A DNA stretch of 64,000 nt from Streptomyces tardus (lineage in GTDB: Bacteria; Actinomycetota; Actinomycetes; Streptomycetales; Streptomycetaceae): NCBI RefSeq assembly GCF_018101125.2, contig NZ_JAELVF020000001.1, positions 1,640,564-1,704,563 of the forward strand, read 5' to 3'. Below, one piece after another: positions 42,909 to 50,946 of the stretch. How positions within the stretch are numbered: the stretch's first letter is position 1; each line of letters opens with the position of its first letter. A program made the position numbers and the translations under genes. The notes beneath the pieces were generated by a model that was not told the origin of the DNA, ran no database searches, and saw nothing but the letters and a program-made list of their open reading frames with translations.

Positions 42909-43937
42909 TTGAGTGTTCACCGTCCCAGCCGCAGAGGCCTGCTGAAGGCCGCCGGAGGGCTCACCGCAGGACTGGCCGTCACCGCGGGCGGACTGCTCAC
43001 CGCCGGCTCGGCGAACGCCGGAGAGGAGCGGAAGGGCTCAGCGGCGAAGCAGAAGTCCACCGTCACGAACGCGGCCGGGCTGAAGGTCATCGAGGCCAAC
43101 GAAGACAACTCGCACATGTGGTTCTACCGCTTCGAGACCGACGCGATCGGCTGGAACCCCCACGTCAACGTCCTGGTTCCGGACGGCTACCGCGACAACG
43201 GCCGCAGGTACCCGGTGCTCTACCTCTTCCACGGCGGCGGTGTGGGCCAGGACTTCATCTCCTGGGACCGGGCGGGCATCCGCGAACTCGCGGCCCGCAA
43301 GGAGATCATCATCGTCATGCCGGACGGCGGCCCGGCCGGCTGGTACTGCAACCCGGTCCACAGCAACGCGGGTCCGCGCAACTGGGAGACGTTCCACATG
43401 GCGCAGCTGCTGCCGTGGATCGACGCCAACTTCCGTACGTACGCGGAGTTCGACGGCCGAGCCGTCTCCGGGTTCTCCATGGGCGGCTTCGGCGCGCTCA
43501 AGTACGCCGCCAAGTACTACGGCCACTTCGCCTCGGTCAGCGCCCACTCCGGCCCGGCGAACCTGCGCGGCTCCGGCGACCTCGTCACCCACTGGGCGAA
43601 CGCCAGCTCCGCCGCCGTGGAGCTGGCCGGCGGCACGGTCTACGGCGTGCCGTGGGACCAGGCCAGGGTGAGCGCCGACAACCCGATGGAGAACGTCGAG
43701 CGCTACCGGGGCAAGCGCGTCTTCATGATCGCGGGCGACAGCCCGGCGCCGTTCGACCCCTTCGACCAGATCACCGAACGCGCCGTGCTGACCACCCAGA
43801 ACGACTTCAAGGGTGCGCTCGACGGCGCGGGCATCGCACACGAGTCGCACGCGGTGGGCGGCGGCCACGTCATCCGGGGCGACTTCTTCCGGCGCGACCT
43901 CGACGGGATCATCGGGCGGCTGCGCAAGGCGGGCTGA
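42909..43937 (+). CDS. Tat-secreted alpha/beta-hydrolase esterase (antigen 85/feruloyl-esterase-like)
   Basis: 342 residues from TTG 42909, supported by AAGGAG at good spacing and by the signal sequence that begins there. The N-terminus is a Tat signal (RPSRRGLLKAAGG, then a hydrophobic stretch, cut near SANA). The mature part is an alpha/beta hydrolase: VLYLFHGGG (oxyanion region), nucleophile elbow GFSMGGFGAL (Ser), a candidate acid near AGDSPAPFDPFD and His in VGGGHVIRGDFF. It resembles the esterase D/antigen-85 group that acts on acyl or feruloyl esters. Substrate unknown. It would act outside the cell. Confidence 0.9.
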   Translation: MSVHRPSRRGLLKAAGGLTAGLAVTAGGLLTAGSANAGEERKGSAAKQKSTVTNAAGLKVIEANEDNSHMWFYRFETDAIGWNPHVNVLVPDGYRDNGRRYPVLYLFHGGGVGQDFISWDRAGIRELAARKEIIIVMPDGGPAGWYCNPVHSNAGPRNWETFHMAQLLPWIDANFRTYAEFDGRAVSGFSMGGFGALKYAAKYYGHFASVSAHSGPANLRGSGDLVTHWANASSAAVELAGGTVYGVPWDQARVSADNPMENVERYRGKRVFMIAGDSPAPFDPFDQITERAVLTTQNDFKGALDGAGIAHESHAVGGGHVIRGDFFRRDLDGIIGRLRKAG

Positions 43938-44166
43938 CGGACAGCCGACGCGACGAACACCGCGGGGGCGCCGTCCGGGCCGGGCGGCGCCCCCGCGGCC
44001 CCCGCGCCGGGCCCGCGAGGCGCCGCGCACGGGGCTCCCGGCCCGATCCCGCGGCCCGATCCGCAGCAGCCCCGGCGGGCGCCCAACGGGCCTCCGCAGG
44101 GGCCCTGTTCGGCCCGGGGCCATGACCTACGCTGTCGGATGTCGTCGACACCGGGAGCACAGGACC

Positions 44167-45384
44167 ATGCAGGGAAGCAGAGTCGCCGTCATCGGCGGCA
44201 GCATCGCGGGCTGCGCCGCGACGCTCGCAGCCGTACGGGCCGGCGCGGAGAGCGTCACCGTCTACGAGCGTGCCGGTGGTGAGCTGCGGGACCGCGGCGT
44301 CGGGATCTCCCTGCACGACGACCGCTACCGCGAGCTCCACGAGGCCGGGTACGTGACGCCCGAGATGCCGTACAAGCAGCTGGACCGCCGGGTGTGGACC
44401 GTGCGCGACGGGGACGCCGAGCTCGGTCGCGGCCTGGCGACCCAGCCCTTCCCCTTCCGGGCGTACAACTGGGGTTCGCTCTGGCAGGAGTTGCGGCGCC
44501 GGGTGCCCGAGGGCGTCGACTACCGCAGCCGCGCCGCGGTCGCCTCGGTGAGCCAGGACCCGGACGGGGTGACCGTACGTCTGGCCGGCGGCGGCGAGGA
44601 GCGGCACGACGCCGTGGTCGGCGCGGACGGCTACCGCTCGGTGGTGCGCGAGGCGATGTTCCCGCACCTCACTCCGCTGTACGCCGGTTACGTCGGCTGG
44701 CGCGGCGCGGGCAGCGACGTCGGCGGCTCCTGGCCGGACGACGGCGAGGCCCGGACCGTGGTCTTCCCCGGCGGCCACTGCGTCATCTACCGCATCCTCA
44801 CCGCCGACGGCGGCTCGCGCGTCAACTGGGTCCTCTACACCGCGCCGCCCGAGGAGCTCGCCGAGGAGCTGAACCTCGACGAGCCGACCTCGCTGGCCCC
44901 CGGCCGCCTCAGCTCACAACTCACCACCCATCTGCGGCAGTTGGTCGCAAAGCACTTCCCGCCGTACTGGGCCGAGAGCATCCTCGGCACCCCGCCCGAC
45001 TCGACGATCCTCCAGCCCATCTACGACCTGGAGGTTCCCGGCTACGCGCAGGGCCGCCTCTGCCTGGCCGGCGACGCCGCCACCGTGGCCCGCCCGCACA
45101 TCGGCGGCGGCAGCGTCAAGGCGCTCCAGGACGCGGCAGCGCTGGAGTCGGCGTGGCGCGAGGCGACCGGCTGGGACGCCGCGATGGCCGCCTACGACCA
45201 CGGCCGTACCGAGATCGGCACGGCGATGGTCGCGCAGGCCCGCAGGCTCGGCCGCGCGCAGGTCGAGGAGACCCCGGAGTGGGCCGCGCTGGACGAGGAA
45301 CAGTTCCAGAGCTGGTGGCAGAAGCAGAACCGCACCCCGGACGGCCGTAGCGGCTTCGGCGGCCACGCTCTGCGCCGCGGCTGA
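44167..45384 (+). CDS. FAD-dependent aromatic monooxygenase (dihydroxypyridine-hydroxylase-like)
   Basis: 405 residues from ATG 44167. VAVIGGSIAGCAATLAAVRAG is the FAD-binding GxGxxG-type motif, VGADGYRSVVRE the DG motif, and RLCLAGDAATVARPHIGGGSVKALQDAAALE the GD motif of group A flavin monooxygenases. The segment DRRVWTVRDG and overall spacing resemble 2,6-dihydroxypyridine 3-monooxygenase. It converges with the Liv operon. A 53-bp piece of its coding sequence (44797-44849) reappears inverted at 45521-45573, inside the altered end of livF. Confidence 0.88.
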   Translation: MQGSRVAVIGGSIAGCAATLAAVRAGAESVTVYERAGGELRDRGVGISLHDDRYRELHEAGYVTPEMPYKQLDRRVWTVRDGDAELGRGLATQPFPFRAYNWGSLWQELRRRVPEGVDYRSRAAVASVSQDPDGVTVRLAGGGEERHDAVVGADGYRSVVREAMFPHLTPLYAGYVGWRGAGSDVGGSWPDDGEARTVVFPGGHCVIYRILTADGGSRVNWVLYTAPPEELAEELNLDEPTSLAPGRLSSQLTTHLRQLVAKHFPPYWAESILGTPPDSTILQPIYDLEVPGYAQGRLCLAGDAATVARPHIGGGSVKALQDAAALESAWREATGWDAAMAAYDHGRTEIGTAMVAQARRLGRAQVEETPEWAALDEEQFQSWWQKQNRTPDGRSGFGGHALRRG

Positions 45385-46292
45385 CCGGCACGGGGCCCGG
45401 CCAACGGGCCCCGCGCCGCCGCGTGTTCAGCCGTGCACATCGGGAGTACGGAACTGTGCGTACGCCCCGTGTCGGGCGTACGCACAGTTCCGTACTCCCG
45501 ATGTGCACGGCTGAACACGCGGCGGCGCGGTGTAGAGGACCCAGTTGACGCGCGAGCCGCCGTCGGCGGTGAGGCGGCCCGAGGTGAGGACGGTGACGGA
45601 TCGGCGCGCACCTCGGAGCCCTCCAGCCGGGCGGTGAGGCGGCCCGAGGTGAGGACGGTGACGGTGTCGGCGCGCAGCGCGGCGACCGTCGGACTCGGTG
45701 AGACCAGCAGGATCGCCATGCCCTCGTCGGCCAGGGCGCCGATCAGGGTGTTGATCTGGTCGACCACCACCGGGGCGAGGCCCTCGGTGGGCTCGTCCAG
45801 CAGCAGCACCCGGGGCGAGCCGAGCAGCGCGCGGGCGAGGGCGAGCATCTGCTGTTCGCCGCCGGAGAGGTCGGCGCCGCGGTTTCCGCGCCGTTCCGCC
45901 AGGCGCGGCAGCAGTTCCAGGACCCTGTCCCGGTCCCACAGCGCCCGCCCGTCGCGGTCGCCGCGCGGCGGCGGCCGGTGGGAGAGCCGCAGGTGCTCGG
46001 CGACGGTCAGTCCGGCGAAGACCCGCCGGCCCTGCGGGACGAGCCCGACGCCCGCCCGGGCGATGCGGTGTGCGGGCCGGCCGGTCAACTCCACGCCGTC
46101 CAGCGCGATGTGGCCGGTGCGCGGGGTGATCAGACCGGCGACGGTGTGGACCGCGGTGGTCTTGCCCGCCCCGTTGTGGCCGACGAGGGCGTGCACGGTC
46201 CCCTCCGGAACCGTGAGGTCCAGACCGTGCAGAACCGTACTGCCGTGGTATCCGGCGGTGAGTCCGTTGATGCGAAGCATGCGGCGGTTCAC
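45192..46292 (-). CDS. livF: Branched-chain amino-acid/amide ABC ATPase LivF, 3' end rearranged
   Basis: The LivF-like part runs from GTG 46292 to about 45605, 229 residues: Walker A GHNGAGKTT, signature LSGGEQQMLALARAL, Walker B VLLLDEPTEGL, ending VLTSGRLTARLEGSEVRADP. After that the frame passes through a duplicated 34-bp segment, an inverted 53-bp fragment of the neighbouring monooxygenase gene and a 57-bp palindrome, and stops only at 45192, inside the antisense of that gene. The normal stop is gone and ~130 foreign residues are added (366 instead of about 235-240). The ATPase core looks intact, so it may still work. The start overlaps the livG stop (GTGA). Confidence 0.85.
   Translation of the reverse strand: MNRRMLRINGLTAGYHGSTVLHGLDLTVPEGTVHALVGHNGAGKTTAVHTVAGLITPRTGHIALDGVELTGRPAHRIARAGVGLVPQGRRVFAGLTVAEHLRLSHRPPPRGDRDGRALWDRDRVLELLPRLAERRGNRGADLSGGEQQMLALARALLGSPRVLLLDEPTEGLAPVVVDQINTLIGALADEGMAILLVSPSPTVAALRADTVTVLTSGRLTARLEGSEVRADPSPSSPRAASPPTAARASTGSSTPRRRVFSRAHREYGTVRTPDTGRTHSSVLPMCTAEHAAARGPLAGPRAGQPRRRAWPPKPLRPSGVRFCFCHQLWNCSSSSAAHSGVSSTCARPSLRACATIAVPISVRPWS
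45411..45530. repeat. Perfect 57-bp inverted repeat with 6-base loop
   Basis: The arms 45411-45467 and 45474-45530 are exact reverse complements around CGTGTC. This is far longer than the terminators elsewhere in the window (9-14 bp). The outer ten bases of each arm (CCGCGCCGCC and its complement) equal 44840-44849 in the monooxygenase gene, where the copied fragment joins. Confidence 0.95.
45566..45664. repeat. 34-bp direct duplication of the livF 3' coding sequence
   Basis: GCGGTGAGGCGGCCCGAGGT and the 14 bases after it occur at 45566-45599 and again at 45631-45664 (period 65). The first copy joins the inverted monooxygenase fragment at the shared bases GGCGGTGAG. Confidence 0.9.
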
Positions 46293-47116
46293 CTGCGCCC
46301 TTCGTCGGCGACGCGCTCGCCACCGGTGTTCGTTTCCGGGCCGCCCGGGTCGACGTCGTCCGCAGTGGTGCCGAGGTAGGCGGTGCGTACGTCGGGGTGG
46401 CTCAGCACCTCGCGGGTCGGGCCGGAGCGCAGCATCGTCCCCTCGACCAACACGCTGACCGTGTCGACCAGTTGGGCGACCACATCGATGTGGTGCTCGA
46501 TCAGCACGAACGCCACGTCCTCGGGCAGCCGCCCGAGCACCTCCAGCAGCCGCTCGATGTCGCGGTCGGTCAGCCCGGCGGCCGGCTCGTCGAGCAGCAG
46601 CAGCCGGGGCCTGCCCGCGAGGGCCGCGGCCAGGTCGAGCATCCGCCGCTGGCCGTGCGAGAGCGCGCCCGCGGGGCGGTGCGCCACGTCGGCGAGGCCG
46701 ACCGCGTCCAGCTGTTCCAGCGCGGTGGCCCGCAGCCGTCGCAGCCGCTCCGCCCGCCGCCAGGCCGCGCGGCGTTCCGGATGGTGCCGCCAGCAGGCCA
46801 GCACCACGTTCTCCAGCGCCGACAGCTCGCCGATGCCGATGGGGTGTTGGAAGCTGCGCCCGATGCCCAGACGGCTGCGCCTGGCGGGCGCGGTACGGGT
46901 CAGATCCTCTCCGTCCCAGCTGATGCGGCCCGCAGTCGGCCGGTCGGTGCCGGCCACGAGATTGAGCAGTGTGGTCTTGCCCGCGCCGTTCGGCCCGATG
47001 AGCGCGTGGCGCGCGCCCGCGGGCAGTTCCAGGCTGACGTTGTTGACCGCCGTCAGGCTGCCGTACGCGCGGGTGAGCCGGTCCAGGGAGAGCAGCGGCC
47101 GTGTCGACGGGCTCAT
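46289..47116 (-). CDS. livG: Branched-chain amino-acid/amide ABC ATPase LivG
   Basis: 275 residues from ATG 47116. Walker A GPNGAGKTT, signature LSHGQRRMLDLAAAL, Walker B LLLLDEPAAGLTD and switch His VLIEHHID are intact. The helical insert between Q loop and signature is that of LivG-type proteins. A hydrophilic tail of about 25 residues is extra. The start overlaps the permease stop (ATGA), so translation is coupled. Confidence 0.95.
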   Translation of the reverse strand: MSPSTRPLLSLDRLTRAYGSLTAVNNVSLELPAGARHALIGPNGAGKTTLLNLVAGTDRPTAGRISWDGEDLTRTAPARRSRLGIGRSFQHPIGIGELSALENVVLACWRHHPERRAAWRRAERLRRLRATALEQLDAVGLADVAHRPAGALSHGQRRMLDLAAALAGRPRLLLLDEPAAGLTDRDIERLLEVLGRLPEDVAFVLIEHHIDVVAQLVDTVSVLVEGTMLRSGPTREVLSHPDVRTAYLGTTADDVDPGGPETNTGGERVADEGRR

Positions 47117-49200
47117 CTCACCGCCTCCGCCTTCGAGTTGAGGCCGTCGGCGCCGCCGGCGCCGTCGTCCGTACCGTCGCCGTCGTCCGTACCGCCACCG
47201 GGGCCGGTGCCGTTCCCGGCGACGCCGTCCGCGTCGCCGCCCGTACCGCCGCCGGCGCGTTCGCGGGGCGTGCCGCGCAGCCCCGCGAGGCCGCGCGGCA
47301 GCAGGTACACGGTCAGCACGAACAGCACGCCGAGCAGCAGCGGCCCGTAGCCGGGCCAGGAGGCGGCCACCCAGTCGCGGGTGAGCACGATCAGCGCGGC
47401 GCCGAAGAGCGCGCCCAGCACCGAGACGGTGCCGCCGATCACCGCCGCCAGCAGGGCGAACGCAGCGATCTCGAAGCCGACGTCGGCCGGCGAGATGTAC
47501 TGGCGCACATGCGCCATCAGGGAGCCGCCGACACCCGCGAGGGCGCCCGCGCCGACGTACGCCAGCAGCAGGTACCGGTCGACGGGGTGGCCGGAGGCGC
47601 GCATCCGCTCCTCCGCACCGTGCACGCCGATGAGCAGCCTGCCCGCGGGCGAGCGCAGCATCAGCATCGTCACGGCGACGGCGATCACGGCGACCACGAG
47701 GGCGTAGTGGTAGACCTCCATCTCCTCGATCAACTCCGCGCTGCCCGGGAGCAGTTGCGGTCCGGGGAAGCCGACGAGTCCGTCGGTGCCGCCGGTGATC
47801 GACTTGAGCTGGTCGATGGCGACCACCGTCAGCTCACCGACGGCGAGCGTGATCATCAGCACCGTGGTTCCCCGGGCGCGGATCACCGCGGGCCCGGTCA
47901 CCAGGCAGAAGAGGCCCGCCGCGAAGGCGGCCACAACGATCTGTACCGGTCCGACGGTCCAGCCCGCGTCGGCGATCACCGCCGTGGTGTAGGCACCCAC
48001 CGCGAACGGGGCGGTCTGGCCGAGCGTGGGCAGGCCGGCGTACCCGGTCACCACGGTCACGCTGACCGCCAGCAGTCCGAGCGCCAGCGCGTAGCCGACG
48101 AGGGACAGGGCGTACGCGTCGACGATCCAGGGCAGCGCGGCCAGCGCCACGACCAGTACCGCCGGCGGCAGCCCCCGCCGCACTGCGCCGGGGACCGCCG
48201 CTGTGTTCGACCCGACCCGACGTCCGAGCTGCGCCAACGGGGCGGCGAACGGTGCCACGAACAGCCGCAGTTGCTCGCGCAGCCAACCGATCGGGTCGGC
48301 GGCGCCGGTCCGGGCGCCCACCTGGGAGCCGGCCGTCCCCGTGGCGGTCGCCCGCCGCGAGCGGACCACCAGCACCACGGCCATCGCGCCGAAGAGCAGA
48401 TACGGCGCCCACCCGGGGACGAGCGAAACGCCGAGCGTCTGTACCTGCCCGACGACGATCGCAGCGCCGGCGATCGCCCAGAGGTTGCGCAGTCCGCCGA
48501 GGACCACGACCACCAGCGACAGCATCAGCACCGTCTCGGCCGTACCGGGCCCGGGGCCGATGATCGGCGCCCCCAGCACCCCGGCGGCACCGGCCAGCGC
48601 GCCCGCCGCGGCGAGCACCCCGGTGTGCACCAGCCGGGGGTTGACCCCGGTGGCGGCGAGCATCTCGGAGTCGTCGGCCGACGCGCGGATCGCCGCACCG
48701 GCACGGGTGCGAGTGAGCACCCAGGTGCCGATGGCGGCCAGCGCGACGGCCATCACGATGAAGCACAGCCGGTAGGCCGGGTAGCGGTGGCCGAGCAGCG
48801 TGACCGAGGAGTCCAGCGCCTCGGGCACCCGGACCGGCACCTGGTCTGCGCCGAAGAACTCGATCAGCAGCGTGCCGCCGATCAGGGAGAGTCCGAACGT
48901 CAGCAGGGCCTGCGCCAGATGGCCCCGGTGCGCCAGTGGCGCCGTGGCGACCGACAGCAGTACGCCGGCCGCGCAGGCCACCGCCGTACCGACCAGTAGA
49001 CCGAGCAGCAGTCCGCCCCACGTCCCGTCGCTCAGCTCGGCGCCGGTGTAGGCGCCGGCCGCGTACAGGGTGCCGTGAGCGAGGTTCAGCACCCCCGCCG
49101 TACCGAAGGCGAGGCTGAGCCCCGCGGCTACGACGAAGAGCAGCAGCCCGTAGGCCACTCCGTCGAGCGCGGGGACGAACTGCCCGTCGAGCAGGCCCAC
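47113..49200 (-). CDS. Fused LivH-LivM permease
   Basis: 695 residues from GTG 49200, one base after the livJ-type stop. Residues 1-285 match LivH (GLLLFVVAAGLSLAFGTAGVLNLAHGTLYAAGAY, and EXXAATGVNPRL region). After a linker (about 285-330) residues 340-640 match LivM (VTVVTGYAGLPTLGQTAPFAVGAYTTAVI and GELTVVAIDQLKSITGGTDGLVG). Together they give about 16-18 membrane helices. The two permeases are usually separate genes, though fusions are known in actinobacteria. The last 50 residues are Gly/Asp repeats. It pairs with the ATPases just downstream. Confidence 0.92.
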   Translation of the reverse strand: MGLLDGQFVPALDGVAYGLLLFVVAAGLSLAFGTAGVLNLAHGTLYAAGAYTGAELSDGTWGGLLLGLLVGTAVACAAGVLLSVATAPLAHRGHLAQALLTFGLSLIGGTLLIEFFGADQVPVRVPEALDSSVTLLGHRYPAYRLCFIVMAVALAAIGTWVLTRTRAGAAIRASADDSEMLAATGVNPRLVHTGVLAAAGALAGAAGVLGAPIIGPGPGTAETVLMLSLVVVVLGGLRNLWAIAGAAIVVGQVQTLGVSLVPGWAPYLLFGAMAVVLVVRSRRATATGTAGSQVGARTGAADPIGWLREQLRLFVAPFAAPLAQLGRRVGSNTAAVPGAVRRGLPPAVLVVALAALPWIVDAYALSLVGYALALGLLAVSVTVVTGYAGLPTLGQTAPFAVGAYTTAVIADAGWTVGPVQIVVAAFAAGLFCLVTGPAVIRARGTTVLMITLAVGELTVVAIDQLKSITGGTDGLVGFPGPQLLPGSAELIEEMEVYHYALVVAVIAVAVTMLMLRSPAGRLLIGVHGAEERMRASGHPVDRYLLLAYVGAGALAGVGGSLMAHVRQYISPADVGFEIAAFALLAAVIGGTVSVLGALFGAALIVLTRDWVAASWPGYGPLLLGVLFVLTVYLLPRGLAGLRGTPRERAGGGTGGDADGVAGNGTGPGGGTDDGDGTDDGAGGADGLNSKAEAVR

Positions 49201-49201
49201 T

Positions 49202-50416
49202 TCACTCCCCGAGAGTGGCGAGTTCCTGCATGACCACGTTGGCGAGCGCGTCGCCGTCCTCGCGGACCTGTCGCAGGTACCACTTCTGCACGGGGGCGTG
49301 CAGCTTCTCGCCGAACTCCCAGGGGCCGCGCGGGCTGTCGATCTTGCCGAGGGCGGCGATGGCCTTGTTGATGGACTCCGGGTTCACCTCGCCCTCCTTG
49401 GCGGCGTCGGCGATCGCCCGGTCCAGCACGAAAGCGGCGTCGTAGGAGGCCAGCGCAAACGTGGTGGGCTGGGTGTCGTGCTCGGCGGTCCAGGCGGCGG
49501 CGAACTTCCGGTTGGCCGCGTTGTCCAGGTCGGCCGCGTAGTTGAGCACCGAGTAGATGTCCTTGGCGGCCTTGCCCTGCGCCGGCAGCGTGCTGCCCTC
49601 GGTGAGGAACCCGGCCGCGTACAGCGGGATGTCGGCGATGTCGGACTGGGCGTACTGCTTGACGAAGTCGATCGCCGCCTTGCCCGCGTAGAAGCAGTAC
49701 ACGGCCTTGGCGTCGGTCGCCGCGATCTTGGCGAAGTACGGCGTGAAGTTGGTGGTCGCCGGGAACGGCGTCCAGGTCGTCTTGCCGTCCGGGTTGGCGA
49801 GCACCCCGTCGACCTCGGCGAACGTCTCGGTGAAGCCGCGGAGTTCGTCGTGGCCACCCTGGTAGTCCGGGCCGATCGCGTAGACCGGGCCGCCCACCTC
49901 CTTCTTGATGTACTCCGCGATGGCGATGCCGGGCTCGTCGGAGAGGTAGCTGGTGTGCCAGACCCGCTCCACGTCCTTGACCTCGGGGCGCGCGTTGGAG
50001 CCGACCAGCGGGATCTTGTGCTTGTTGATCAGCGGCAGCACGGCGTTGACGGAACCGCCGCCCACGATGCCGGTGAGGACGTCGACCTTGTCCTTCTTGA
50101 TCAGCTTGTTCGCGGCCGGCAGCGCGGTGGGCGGGCCGTCGCCCTCGTCCGCGATGATCAGCTCGATCTCGCGCCCGCCCAACTTGCCGTCGTTCAGGTC
50201 GAGGTAGAGCTGGAAGCCGTCGCGCATGTCCGTACCCACCTCCTTGTAGGTGCCGGAGAGCGAGACGAGGAGGCCGATCTTCAGCTTCTTGCCGTCCCCG
50301 TCGGAGGCAGCGCTCCCGCCGCACGCGCTGAGCGCGGGCACCGCGAGGGCCGCGATACCGGTGGCGGCGGCGGCTCTGATGGCCTGGCGTCGGGAGAGGG
50401 GCAGCTGTGCGGACAT
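49202..50416 (-). CDS. Branched-chain amino-acid/amide-binding lipoprotein
   Basis: 404 residues from ATG 50416. The signal (SRRQAIRAAAATGIAALAVPALSACGG) combines a twin-arginine-like N-region with a lipobox LSAC, so it is probably a lipidated, possibly Tat-exported, binding protein. The mature part (LKIGLLVSLSGTYKEVGTDMRDGFQLYLDLNDGKLGGREIELIIADEGDGPPTALPAANKLI) is a type I periplasmic-binding fold of the Leu/amide/urea group. First gene of the liv operon, whose order is binding protein, fused permease, LivG, LivF. Substrate is not defined. Confidence 0.93.
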   Translation of the reverse strand: MSAQLPLSRRQAIRAAAATGIAALAVPALSACGGSAASDGDGKKLKIGLLVSLSGTYKEVGTDMRDGFQLYLDLNDGKLGGREIELIIADEGDGPPTALPAANKLIKKDKVDVLTGIVGGGSVNAVLPLINKHKIPLVGSNARPEVKDVERVWHTSYLSDEPGIAIAEYIKKEVGGPVYAIGPDYQGGHDELRGFTETFAEVDGVLANPDGKTTWTPFPATTNFTPYFAKIAATDAKAVYCFYAGKAAIDFVKQYAQSDIADIPLYAAGFLTEGSTLPAQGKAAKDIYSVLNYAADLDNAANRKFAAAWTAEHDTQPTTFALASYDAAFVLDRAIADAAKEGEVNPESINKAIAALGKIDSPRGPWEFGEKLHAPVQKWYLRQVREDGDALANVVMQELATLGE

Positions 50417-50541
50417 GGGGACATCCCGGGGGTGTTGGGCGGTTTCTCGCCTTGGCGTGCCTGTGCGGTTGGAGCGGAGGGGGGTGGTGGTGCCGGTGTG
50501 ACGCGCGCGGTGTTGATACGGGGGTGGTGCGCGCAGGCGGG

Positions 50542-50946
50542 TCAGTGCTGCGCGGCGCGCAGATTGCGGTTGTCGGGGGTCAGGGCGTCGCCCACCTGGT
50601 TGATGAGCTCGGACATCATGTAGCTGACCTCTCCGATGTCGGCGTCTCTGGTGGTCATGACCAGCAGAGACGCGCCGCTGGAGACTGCCATGGAGAACAT
50701 GTAGCCGCCGTCCATGGCCGTGAGACTGTGCTCCACCGGATCGGTGTTCGTCAACTGTGCTGCTCCGGAGAGCAGGTTGACGACACCCGAAGCGATGGCG
50801 GCGAGCCGGTCCGCGTCATCGCGCTCCACCCCGGTGTAGGCCAGCGCCAGACCGTCCACCGAGATCGCGACGACCGTCGTGACCTCGGGGATACGGCTGG
50901 CGAAGCCGCTCAGCAGCCAACTCAGGTCGGAGGAGGTGGTGTTCAC
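50542..50946 (-). CDS. Roadblock/LC7-domain protein (conservon CvnB type)
   Basis: 134 residues from GTG 50946, overlapping the kinase stop (GTGA). The LC7 fold is visible: LSWLLSGFASRIPEVTTVVAISVDGLALAYTG..ADRLAAIASGVVNLLSGAAQ..GGYMFSMAVSSGASLLVMTTRDADIGEVSYMMSELINQVG. In conservons this protein is followed by a DUF742 protein and a small GTPase. Here neither follows; the next gene is the liv binding protein. Confidence 0.93.
   Translation of the reverse strand: MNTTSSDLSWLLSGFASRIPEVTTVVAISVDGLALAYTGVERDDADRLAAIASGVVNLLSGAAQLTNTDPVEHSLTAMDGGYMFSMAVSSGASLLVMTTRDADIGEVSYMMSELINQVGDALTPDNRNLRAAQH

Noticed and set aside
45411..45530. Ordinary bidirectional terminator between convergent genes
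   Set aside because: The 57-bp perfect arms are much longer than any terminator here, and the right arm is continuous with copied fragments of two genes, so a rearrangement explains it better.
47101..48999. 632-codon plus-strand frame
   Set aside because: It is antisense to the LivH-LivM gene; composition (Arg, Gly, Gln, His-rich) is typical of a shadow frame.
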